This document shows positions 1 to 5,762 of a stretch of DNA of 7,408 nt, piece after piece (positions within the stretch are counted from its first letter, which is position 1; each line of letters starts with the position of its first letter). Under the pieces are notes generated by a model. It saw nothing but the letters and a program-made list of their open reading frames with translations. It was not told where the DNA came from and made no database searches. The DNA lies in contig JAQTWR010000127.1 of NCBI GenBank assembly GCA_028689195.1, positions 1 through 7,408 on the forward strand, in the 5' to 3' direction. The position numbers and the translations under genes were made by a program. The DNA comes from Anaerolineales bacterium. GTDB taxonomy: Bacteria > Chloroflexota > Anaerolineae > Anaerolineales > Villigracilaceae.

Positions 1-358
1 CCATATCCATGACGATTTGCAAACCGGCGGTCATCAAACCAAAGACGGTCAACGACTCGGCGATGCGCGTGATCGGGCGGCGACAATTCACTTTGAGCAG
101 CAGCAAAGCCGCCGAGATGACCGTGCCAGCCATGCTGACGCCTATCAGAAAAATAAAATTAACCAGATACGCACCCCAGAACACGGGACGATTGAGGTCG
201 GTGACGCCAAGCCCCAGCGCCAACTGACGCATATAGAGCGCGACGCCCGGCGCGATAATAAGGATCAGCGTCGTTACCGTTATCCAGAATTGACGGTCAA
301 ACCGATAAAGCGGCGCGATTAATTCTTCGCGGTCGTGTAAGTCGAGAGTTTGCTGCAT
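1..358 (-). CDS. NrfD/PsrC/ActC-family quinone-interacting membrane subunit (N-terminal part, cut by window edge)
   Basis: Only the first 119 residues are present; full-length family members are about 300-480 residues with 8-10 membrane helices. Seen: a short charged N-terminus (MQQTLDLHDREEL), hydrophobic segments at about residues 24-47 and 60-88, and the beginning of a third at about 102-119. The stretch around residues 51-61 (GVTDLNRPVFWG) and the AGTVISA / RRPITRIAE motifs at 77-83 and 93-101 match the ActC/NrfD family pattern as I know it. Family role: the membrane anchor that binds menaquinone/menaquinol and passes electrons to or from the FeS subunit. The start at 358 is supported by a GGAGGG ribosome site 7 nt upstream that overlaps the stop of the preceding FeS gene (3-nt gap), so it is the fifth gene of the operon. 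Oddity: residue 76 is Met where ActC-type proteins, from memory, carry a His (HAGT motif). Family confidence is high; the subfamily is uncertain because most of the gene is missing. Confidence 0.88.
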   Translation of the reverse strand, partial: MQQTLDLHDREELIAPLYRFDRQFWITVTTLILIIAPGVALYMRQLALGLGVTDLNRPVFWGAYLVNFIFLIGVSMAGTVISAALLLLKVNCRRPITRIAESLTVFGLMTAGLQIVMDM

Positions 359-361
359 GAA

Positions 362-1090
362 TTATCCCTCCGCCAAATATAGAGTCTTGGGATGCGCGCC
401 TGAATCTTCCAGCAAATGCGTGGCGCGCAAACTCTTCGATAACTGCGAGACGGTGCTGTTGGGGTCGTCGAGGTCGCCGAAGAAACGCGCCTTGCCCGTG
501 CAGGTTTGCACGCAGGCTGGCACATATTCGTCGGGACGGAAATCGCGCCCCTCGGCTGCGGCTTGTTCGCGCGCCTTCACCAGACGATGAACGCAGTAGG
601 TGCATTTTTCCACCACGCCGACGGGGCGCGCCGCGGGACCTTCGAGCGAACCGTTCACGCTCAATTGATCTGGATTGCGATACTCCGCCAGAGTCTCTTC
701 CCATTTTGGCTCGTAATAATTAAAGTAACGCACGCCATACGGGCAAGCCATCGTACAAAAACGGCAGCCGATACAGCGGTCATAATTTTGGCGCACAATG
801 CCTTCTTCATCAATGTAAGTCGCCTGCACGGGACAAACCTTTACGCACGGCGCGTTTTTGCAGTGCATACACGGGCGCGTCAGATAATGCGTTTTCACAT
901 TAGGATATTCGCCCTGGTCGGGCGCGATGTGCATAGGCAGCGGAAACACATCGTTCCAGCGCATTTCGCGCCCGTTTTTCGCTTCCTCTGGGCTGACGAC
1001 GGGCGTGTTATTTTCCATGCGGCAGGCAATGCTGCACGCCTGACACGCCACGCATTTTTCGAGATCAATTACCATACACCAATCAGTCAT
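362..1090 (-). CDS. Four-cluster ferredoxin-type electron-transfer subunit (DmsB/PsrB/QrcC-like)
   Basis: This 242-residue protein has the length and Cys layout of the beta subunit of complex iron-sulfur molybdoenzymes. Sixteen cysteines fall in four groups: C13-C16-C19-C23, C74-C77-C82-C86, C106-C109-C112-C116, and C163-C166 with C193-C197. This predicts four cubane clusters forming a wire between the catalytic-fold subunit and the NrfD membrane subunit. An additional C5 lies near the N-terminus. There is no signal peptide, so export is probably by hitch-hiking with the Tat-signal MopB partner encoded just upstream, as in the family. The loop between the third and fourth groups (about residues 127-160) is moderately long and Pro/Gly-containing. 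The start is supported by a GAGGAG ribosome site 8 nt upstream; the gap to the upstream gene is 13 nt. All cluster ligands look intact, so it is expected to be functional. The exact partner chemistry cannot be read from this subunit. Confidence 0.93.
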   Translation of the reverse strand: MTDWCMVIDLEKCVACQACSIACRMENNTPVVSPEEAKNGREMRWNDVFPLPMHIAPDQGEYPNVKTHYLTRPCMHCKNAPCVKVCPVQATYIDEEGIVRQNYDRCIGCRFCTMACPYGVRYFNYYEPKWEETLAEYRNPDQLSVNGSLEGPAARPVGVVEKCTYCVHRLVKAREQAAAEGRDFRPDEYVPACVQTCTGKARFFGDLDDPNSTVSQLSKSLRATHLLEDSGAHPKTLYLAEG

Positions 1091-1103
1091 GTTGTTTTCT
1101 CCT

Positions 1104-3461
1104 CTACGCCTTGCTAACTTTCACGCGCGTATTTGTAAAAGCAGCCAGCCCGGTCAACGGCTCGGAGGCGGGATTCAAGATTTCAAGCCCGTTGCCTCCG
1201 CGCCCCTTTGCATACCGCCCCACGGCAGTATGTCCCTGATTGAACGGCATATTCACCACGTCGGGATGAAGCCCCGCGACAAACTTGACCTTGGCGCTGA
1301 TTGCCCCAAACGGACTTTCGATTTTCACTTGGGTATTTTCCGCCAGCCCCAACTTCCGCGCGGATTCGGGATTCATCTCTAACCACGAGTCCCACGTTTC
1401 GCGCACGGTCATGCCGCTGATTTCCTGCATAGACGGCATATTCGCCGCGTCGCTGCGCGGTCCCAAACTCATCAACGTGATGATATTCAACATGAACGGA
1501 TATTGCGTTTCGTCGCCTTGAAATGCGGTCGGCTCATAATGCGGCAGGTTCGCGCCGTCGCCCGTCATGGAAATGCCCAGCGCCGCGAGTTCGTCTTTCT
1601 TCATCGCGCCGACGAAACAATTCAACTCGCGGCTGTACAAATCGAAGTAACCGTCGCGCGGCGCGTTGAGGCGTTCCGCGCCGACCACGTTTCCAATCCA
1701 ATGTTCGCTGCCGCGCTTGGCAAAGCGATAACCCGGATTGAACCACACGCCCAATTCTTTGAGCAGTTCCCAATCTGCGCCGATGTCTTTCAGGCGGAAT
1801 TGCAAAACTTCCTCGTAGGATTTCCACGCGAAGGCTTTTGCGACCGTTCCGCCCATTGACTCGGCTACTTTCAAGAAAAAGTCGCCTGTGTTCATGGTTT
1901 CGTATAAAGGCTCGACGACGGGCTGGTACAGCGAAATGCCCGGATAGCCAAAGCCTTCAATGTGGTCGTCGCCCCAACGTTCCAGAAAAGTGGGTTCGGG
2001 CAAAATCAAATCTGCGAGTTCGGCGCTCTCGTCCATAAAGGAGGAGAACGAAACCACAAAGGGAACTTTCTTGAACGCATCTGCAAAGCGTTTACCGTTG
2101 GGCGTTTCAAAAACGGGATTGGCGTCGTACAGGAACAACGCCTCGACGGGCGCGCCTTCCAAAATCGCGTCGGCAACCGATTGATAAGAGTTGCGCCCAA
2201 GCGGGAATTTGCCGCCCGCGCCGTCTAATCGCGCGGTTTTCAATCCTTTTGCCGCGATAGAATCAGAAGGGAGTTTTGGATAGTCCGCGCAGGGCATGGT
2301 TCGCTGCGTCATTACGCCGCCCACTTTTTCGATACTTCCCACCAGCGCGTTCAGCGCGTGGACAGCCATCGCCGTATACACGCCGCTGAATCCGCCGTTG
2401 AGCAGACCGCCCTTGCCGGGCAGCATCGCAATTGCGGGACCGTTTCCGGCAAACTCGCCAGCCAGCCGCGCAATGGTGGTGGATGGGATTCCCGTAATCT
2501 GTTCGACTTTGATTGGGTCATAATTTTCGAGAACGAAATTCATGAACCCCTTGCGTTTGCCGTCTGCGGAAAAATCGTCGAAACCGAAGCAATAATTCTT
2601 GACGAAGTCCGCATCCACCAAACCAGATTTGATGATGACGTTTGCCATGCCGAGCGCCAGCGCCGCGTCGGTTCCGGGCTTGATCGGAATCCACTCGTCG
2701 GCTTTAGAGGCGGTGATGCTCTGGCGCGGATCAATCACTACCACCTTGCCGCGCGTCGCGCGTCCGCGCCGCAGGTAGGTGTACCCCGCAATCGTGCGCT
2801 GCGGATTCGATCCCGCTTCCAAAAGATTCGCGCCGAACGAGATGACATAGTTTGCGTTTTCGAGGTCGTAGGCGGGCAAGCCGTAAATTCCCTGCGTTAA
2901 ATACATACCCAACTTTGCGGCGGCGATATTCAAACTTTCATGCGAGACGATGTTGGGCGAACCAACCGCTTCCATGAAACGAGTCAGGAAGGAGCGCATT
3001 TGTCCGCGCGTATCGCCGTGCATGAGTACCGCCTGTTCGGGATGTCCCGCGTCGCGCAAACCGCTCAGTTTTTGGGAAACCGTTTGAATCGCCTCGTCCC
3101 ATTTGATGGGAGTCAACTGTCCGCTGGCGCGGTCGCGTTTCATTGGGGAGGTTAATCTATCGGGGTTGTAGAGCAGTTCGGGGGCGGCTTGTCCCTTGGG
3201 GCAGAGCGCGCCCTGATTGACGGGGTGCATGGGGTTGCCTTCAAGTTTGACGGCTTTGCCATCCGCCACGCGGACTAAAATTCCGCAGCCCGCCGAACAC
3301 AAATGGCAGGTAGATGCGACGATTTTTTGGTCTGCCGCAGTTTTGATTTCAGTATCAGCCTTCGCCGACAGGACGTTTTTCAACGCGCCCAGCGCAGCCG
3401 CAGAGCCGGCAGCCGCGCCGCCAACTTTTAGGAAATCGCGTCGTGAAAGGGGTTTGGTCAT
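1104..3461 (-). CDS. Tat-exported molybdopterin oxidoreductase-fold subunit (DMSO reductase superfamily) with atypical Mo-ligand position
   Basis: This 785-residue protein has the usual length for the PsrA/PhsA/TtrA type. Seen in order: a Tat signal with SRRDFLK at residues 6-12 followed by an Ala/Gly-rich hydrophobic stretch; a 4Fe-4S motif C52-x2-C55-x3-C59-x27-C87 followed by the PKG sequence; the MopB core, with the pterin-binding pattern DPRQSITASKADEW at 244-257 and KPGTD at 261-265; and a C-terminal dinucleotide-binding domain at about 654-785 with GHTAVGRYAKGRG near residue 743. The family transfers oxygen atoms or electrons at a Mo/W-bis-pterin on the outer face of the membrane. The oddity is at SPNIVSHESLN (168-178): aligned with the SHSSTC-type motif of PsrA/PhsA, the Mo-ligating Cys position is Asn178. 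The intact cluster and pterin motifs argue for cofactor binding; the lost ligand argues for AioA-like unligated Mo or a structural role as in Qrc/alternative complex III. The start overlaps the upstream stop (TAATG) and has a perfect GGAGGT site. The substrate is unknown. Confidence 0.93.
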   Translation of the reverse strand: MTKPLSRRDFLKVGGAAAGSAAALGALKNVLSAKADTEIKTAADQKIVASTCHLCSAGCGILVRVADGKAVKLEGNPMHPVNQGALCPKGQAAPELLYNPDRLTSPMKRDRASGQLTPIKWDEAIQTVSQKLSGLRDAGHPEQAVLMHGDTRGQMRSFLTRFMEAVGSPNIVSHESLNIAAAKLGMYLTQGIYGLPAYDLENANYVISFGANLLEAGSNPQRTIAGYTYLRRGRATRGKVVVIDPRQSITASKADEWIPIKPGTDAALALGMANVIIKSGLVDADFVKNYCFGFDDFSADGKRKGFMNFVLENYDPIKVEQITGIPSTTIARLAGEFAGNGPAIAMLPGKGGLLNGGFSGVYTAMAVHALNALVGSIEKVGGVMTQRTMPCADYPKLPSDSIAAKGLKTARLDGAGGKFPLGRNSYQSVADAILEGAPVEALFLYDANPVFETPNGKRFADAFKKVPFVVSFSSFMDESAELADLILPEPTFLERWGDDHIEGFGYPGISLYQPVVEPLYETMNTGDFFLKVAESMGGTVAKAFAWKSYEEVLQFRLKDIGADWELLKELGVWFNPGYRFAKRGSEHWIGNVVGAERLNAPRDGYFDLYSRELNCFVGAMKKDELAALGISMTGDGANLPHYEPTAFQGDETQYPFMLNIITLMSLGPRSDAANMPSMQEISGMTVRETWDSWLEMNPESARKLGLAENTQVKIESPFGAISAKVKFVAGLHPDVVNMPFNQGHTAVGRYAKGRGGNGLEILNPASEPLTGLAAFTNTRVKVSKA

Positions 3462-4045
3462 TAGTTACCTCCGCAGAATGTCGGGACGGATTGCGGCGCG
3501 CATTTGAAGGACGGCGATTCAAGCCGATACGTTGACGGGGGAATTTCAGCCGTGCCGTCGGCGAGCGCGACGGTGTAATCTGTCAGCGCTTTGAGTTGCG
3601 CGGCGGTGAACATCCCGTCAAACGCGGGCATACCGCTCTTCAAGCGTCCCTTCAAAATGTTGGAGCGAATCTTGCTTTCGGTTAGCCCTGTGTTGGCAAG
3701 GTCGCGTCCAAATAAGCCTTCGCCCAACATTCCATGGCAGGAGCCGCAGGCGAGTTCGTAAAGTTCCGCGCCGTCGGTTACGCCGGGGGCGAGTAAAACG
3801 CCGGGGAGGGCGGGGACTGCGTCTGCTTTGCCTTGCGCCGCCCATAACGCGCCGCGCAAGGTTCGAGGTCCGCCGCCGCCCGGGTTGACATGGCAGGTGG
3901 CGCAGGCTTCGCCGGTGCGATGGGAGTATTCAGGCAGCGCCTGAACCGAATTGGAAGAAGATAAAATTGCCAGCAAAATAAAAGTCGCAATGCCGGCGAT
4001 TGCCAATAATTGCAAATAGTGAACGAGCCATGTTTTTTGTTTCAT
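3461..4045 (-). CDS. Exported diheme cytochrome c
   Basis: This 194-residue protein has a hydrophobic segment at about residues 10-28 and a plausible signal peptidase site after VQA (residue 36); if uncleaved it would be a membrane anchor. Two heme c attachment motifs are present: C48-A-T-C51-H52, preceded by YSHRTGEA and followed by a Gly-rich turn, and C100-G-S-C103-H104 in a class I cytochrome c fold whose distal ligand is probably Met139 (GMPAF). The second domain, about residues 88-165, is a standard small cytochrome c domain. The C-terminal tail adds two more cysteines (C182, C191) outside any heme motif, perhaps a disulfide. Its position between the tetraheme lipoprotein and the MopB gene, with a 1-nt stop/start overlap to the latter, suggests it carries electrons between the MopB/FeS module and a periplasmic-side acceptor or donor. 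The start ATG at 4045 has an AAGGA-type site about 9 nt upstream. Not assignable to a named cytochrome family. Confidence 0.9.
   Translation of the reverse strand: MKQKTWLVHYLQLLAIAGIATFILLAILSSSNSVQALPEYSHRTGEACATCHVNPGGGGPRTLRGALWAAQGKADAVPALPGVLLAPGVTDGAELYELACGSCHGMLGEGLFGRDLANTGLTESKIRSNILKGRLKSGMPAFDGMFTAAQLKALTDYTVALADGTAEIPPSTYRLESPSFKCAPQSVPTFCGGN
3467..3472 (-). promoter_or_regulatory. Ribosome binding site GGAGGT for the MopB gene, inside the upstream coding end
   Basis: On the minus strand a perfect GGAGGT lies 5 nt before the ATG at 3461. It encodes the Gly-Gly of the last residues (CGGN) of the diheme cytochrome, whose TAA stop shares one base with the ATG (TAATG). This fixes the MopB start and indicates translational coupling, probably by termination-reinitiation. 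Confidence 0.85.
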
Positions 4046-4068
4046 CGGCGCTTTCCTTTTGTGTCGTA

Positions 4069-4104
4069 GTTCGCCGTTCGCCTTCTGGAAGACGAACGAC
4101 GAAC
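4069..4104 (-). repeat. Intercistronic RNA hairpin 1 (16-bp stem, 4-nt loop)
   Basis: Arms 4069-4084 and 4089-4104 are inverted repeats around a 4-nt loop (CTGG on the plus strand). On the plus strand two positions are C/A mismatches; in minus-strand RNA the same positions become G-U wobbles, giving an uninterrupted 16-bp stem. It therefore fits the transcript of the cytochrome operon. It ends about 23 nt upstream of the diheme cytochrome ATG, and no U-tract follows it. Each arm is itself a near-tandem repeat (GTTCGCC GTTCGCC; GACGAAC GACGAAC). Possible roles are mRNA processing or stabilisation or a dispersed REP-like element; undecided. Confidence 0.6.
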
Positions 4105-4118
4105 CGATTAACGAGAAC

Positions 4119-4144
4119 TCCCAGAGGATTTACATCCTCTGGGA
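4119..4144 (-). repeat. Intercistronic hairpin 2 (perfect 11-bp stem, 4-nt loop)
   Basis: Arms 4119-4129 (TCCCAGAGGAT) and 4134-4144 (ATCCTCTGGGA) are perfectly complementary with a 4-nt loop. It sits 22 nt beyond the stop of the tetraheme lipoprotein gene on the minus strand. In the minus direction the 3' flank (GTTCTCGTTAAT) is not U-rich, so it is at best a weak or partial terminator. In the plus direction it is followed by TTCTTTTATTT but there is no plus-strand gene to terminate. The likely effect is to protect or partly terminate the lipoprotein mRNA, making the first gene more abundant than the rest. Confidence 0.55.
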
Positions 4145-4166
4145 TTCTTTTATTTACCGGTAAAAA

Positions 4167-5603
4167 TTATTTAATCGGCAGGGTTTGAGCATAGGTCAAC
4201 AGGTCAATGATGTCCTGCTGTGTCCAACCGAGATTCCAACCAGCGGGCATGGCTTCGCCAGCGGTGCCGACGGTAGCCTTGTTGAAGAATTCCAACGGAT
4301 TGTCAACGGCAATCGTGCCGAAGAATTCGGGTTCGGCGTCGTCGCCAAAGTTGAGGGTCTTGCCGTCATCGCCGTGGCAGGATTTACAAGAGCCATCGTA
4401 CAACTGCTTGCCATGAGCGGCGTCTCCGCCAACAACGGTTTTATCCGCATTGATGAAAGCGCTCTTGTCAATCACGTCCTTCTGGATGAAGGCGACCATG
4501 CGTCCGAAATCGTCAGCGGTGAAGTAGGACGAGAAGTTGTGGTCGGCGTTCTTGGTGCCGTCTAACCAGGCGGTGATTTCTTCGGGGGTCATGGTGGCGG
4601 CGTTCATAATGCCGGGGAAGCCAGTCTGGTGAGAGCCTGAGCCATAAGCGCCATCTGCGCCCTTATAGTCCCAACCGTGACATTCTTTACAGCGCCAGGT
4701 GTTTCCGCCGGTGCGGGTGTTGGTGGTTTGAGTCTTCCAAAGCGGCTGTTCGGCTTCGGGGGCTTGTACGTTGAAAGCGGAGAACCAGCTATCGTACATA
4801 CGTCCGCCTTCAGTGACGGGGGAAGAGACGGGCTGCGCCTTCAGGAAGGCAATTACATCCGCGTAATCCTGATCGCTCCAACCGAGGTCAATACCGGCGG
4901 GCATGTCAATCGCGGTGGGTTGACCGCCGCGCAGTTTGCCGAGCAATTCAACCGCATCTTCATTCGCGATCGAAGCGGGATATTCGGGGTTGTTATCGGG
5001 GTGGAAGCTGATGGCAACCGTATCGGGACCATGGCAGTCAATACAATTGTCGCCATAGAGGGTTTTTCCGCTGTCAGCATTGCCAACGAGGGCGACGATG
5101 GCGGCGGTGTCAACCTGTTCGTTGGCGATGTACAGCGCAACATCGGTCAAAGCCTGATCGTCCATGGCGGCAGAAAAGTCATGGTCGGCATTGGTGGAAC
5201 CCTTGAGGACAGCCAACACTTCGTTCGCGTCTTTGCCCGCATAAGCCGAAACGCCCACGAAGCCTTTATCGCCTTGATAGTCCCAGCCGTGACACTTGAC
5301 GCAGCGCCAGGTGGTCGAGGCGCTGGCTTTATCCACGTTCGCGGCGACCCAAAGCGGGTGCATGTCGCCGGGGGTATCCGCGCCGAGTTCTTTAATCCAG
5401 TTATCGTACAGCTTCGCGCCGCGAATGGAATCGCCGCTCAAAGCAACGGGGGCGGGCGCTTCGGTAGCGGCGGCGGTAGCGACAGGGGCTTCAGTCGCGG
5501 CGGGGGCTTGCGTCGCGGCAGGCGCGGCATTTCCGCCGCAAGCTGCGACGATAAGCATTACGCCCAAAAGCGCAGCAGATAAAAATAAAATACGTTTATT
5601 CAT
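4167..5603 (-). CDS. Tetraheme cytochrome c lipoprotein with two tandem diheme repeats
   Basis: This 478-residue protein starts with a lipoprotein signal: KR, a hydrophobic run, and lipobox VAAC ending in Cys22. An Ala/Thr/Pro-rich linker follows to about residue 54, so it should be tethered to the outer face of the cytoplasmic membrane. Four heme motifs are visible: C101-C104-H105, C187-C190-H191, C305-C308-H309 and C406-C409-H410. The protein is an internal duplication, about residues 56-258 and 263-478. Each unit has a CxxCHGWDY heme followed by an NADHxFS motif (His141, His355), then a CxxCHG heme followed by MPAGxxLGW (Met234, Met452), giving candidate distal ligands for each heme. Probable role: electron shuttle or docking subunit for the complex encoded downstream, analogous in position to the multiheme subunits of Qrc or alternative complex III (inference). 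First gene of the operon; AAGGAG lies 8 nt before the ATG. I do not recognise a named family. Confidence 0.92.
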   Translation of the reverse strand: MNKRILFLSAALLGVMLIVAACGGNAAPAATQAPAATEAPVATAAATEAPAPVALSGDSIRGAKLYDNWIKELGADTPGDMHPLWVAANVDKASASTTWRCVKCHGWDYQGDKGFVGVSAYAGKDANEVLAVLKGSTNADHDFSAAMDDQALTDVALYIANEQVDTAAIVALVGNADSGKTLYGDNCIDCHGPDTVAISFHPDNNPEYPASIANEDAVELLGKLRGGQPTAIDMPAGIDLGWSDQDYADVIAFLKAQPVSSPVTEGGRMYDSWFSAFNVQAPEAEQPLWKTQTTNTRTGGNTWRCKECHGWDYKGADGAYGSGSHQTGFPGIMNAATMTPEEITAWLDGTKNADHNFSSYFTADDFGRMVAFIQKDVIDKSAFINADKTVVGGDAAHGKQLYDGSCKSCHGDDGKTLNFGDDAEPEFFGTIAVDNPLEFFNKATVGTAGEAMPAGWNLGWTQQDIIDLLTYAQTLPIK

Positions 5604-5637
5604 GGTACATTCTCCTTGTGAAATTTAAGATTAGCGT

Positions 5638-5651
5638 CCAGATTCATCTGG
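5638..5651. promoter_or_regulatory. Candidate operator palindrome CCAGAT-TC-ATCTGG
   Basis: Perfect 6-bp arms around a 2-bp centre, 35 bp upstream of the tetraheme lipoprotein start and directly upstream of the weak TAATCT -10 candidate. The symmetry suits a dimeric DNA-binding protein. Placement next to the operon's likely promoter is suggestive, but no known regulator motif is recognised. Confidence 0.35.
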
Positions 5652-5694
5652 GATTAACCTGCGAGTAAGATACCACCCATGCGCGTCCAAGAAC

Positions 5695-5710
5695 TGTCTC
5701 GCTTTGTCTC
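5695..5710. promoter_or_regulatory. Phased direct repeat TGTCTC-N4-TGTCTC, possible OmpR-type site
   Basis: TGTCTC occurs at 5695-5700 and 5705-5710, a 10-bp start-to-start spacing that places both copies on one DNA face. Its complement GAGAC recurs at 5745-5749, just before the kinase -10. OmpR/PhoB-family regulators bind tandem direct repeats about one turn apart, and such a regulator is encoded nearby. The assignment is inference. Confidence 0.3.
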
Positions 5711-5729
5711 AATTGCGTCCTTATTTAAG

Positions 5730-5755
5730 TTGACAAGGAACAATGAGACTATAAT
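5730..5755 (+). promoter_or_regulatory. Promoter of the histidine kinase, probably leaderless
   Basis: A consensus TATAAT at 5750-5755 lies 7 nt before the ATG at 5763, so the transcript should begin at or within a base of the start codon. A consensus TTGACA at 5730-5735 is upstream, but the 14-bp spacer is shorter than the normal 16-18, so its use as the -35 is doubtful. No ribosome binding site fits: the only purine-rich run (AAGGAA, 5735-5740) is 22 nt away. Confidence 0.55.
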
Positions 5756-5762
5756 TTAGTCA

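Larger units (their letters stand above)
5604..5762. promoter_or_regulatory. Divergent intergenic region between the cytochrome operon and the two-component system
   Basis: This 159-bp region must contain promoters in both directions. On the minus side there is AAGGAG (5612-5617) and a weak -10-like TAATCT (plus-strand 5628-5633); no convincing -35 was found for it. On the plus side TATAAT lies immediately before the kinase start. Possible operators are a 6-2-6 palindrome at 5638-5651, TGTCTC direct repeats at 5695 and 5705, and GCGTCC repeated at 5634, 5683 and 5715. Apart from these I see nothing coding. Confidence 0.6.

Noticed and set aside
297..704. Minus-strand open frame (135 codons) overlapping the FeS and NrfD genes in another frame
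   Set aside because: Arg-rich product without domains; it is a frame shadow of two well-supported coupled genes.
506..1117. Plus-strand open frame (203 codons) opposite the ferredoxin-type subunit
   Set aside because: The minus-strand frame has sixteen correctly spaced cluster cysteines and a ribosome site; the plus-strand product is His/Arg/Ala-rich with no recognisable motif.
1104..3461. Assigning a specific enzyme such as polysulfide, thiosulfate, tetrathionate or arsenate reductase
   Set aside because: The fold and cofactor motifs are general to the superfamily, and the altered Mo-ligand position argues against a simple transfer of any of these names.
4119..4144. Hairpin as the canonical intrinsic terminator of the operon or of a plus-strand gene
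   Set aside because: In the minus direction no U-tract follows. In the plus direction a T-rich run follows but no plus-strand gene precedes it. It is kept as an intercistronic hairpin only.
4153..4164. Perfect 12-bp palindrome TTTACCGGTAAA just after the lipoprotein stop codon
   Set aside because: It has no loop for an RNA hairpin and is not at a promoter. A single AT-rich palindrome of this size is weak evidence for a site.
4677..5582. Long plus-strand open frame (301 codons) opposite the tetraheme lipoprotein
   Set aside because: It is antisense to a gene with four heme motifs, a lipobox and a good ribosome site. Its product is Gly/Ala/Arg-rich without domains, as expected from reading GC-rich codons on the opposite strand.
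1..5603. Naming the operon alternative complex III outright
   Set aside because: The MopB and FeS parts are separate genes, the N-terminal cluster motif is intact, the multiheme subunit has four rather than five hemes, and ActD/ActF-type genes cannot be seen in the window.
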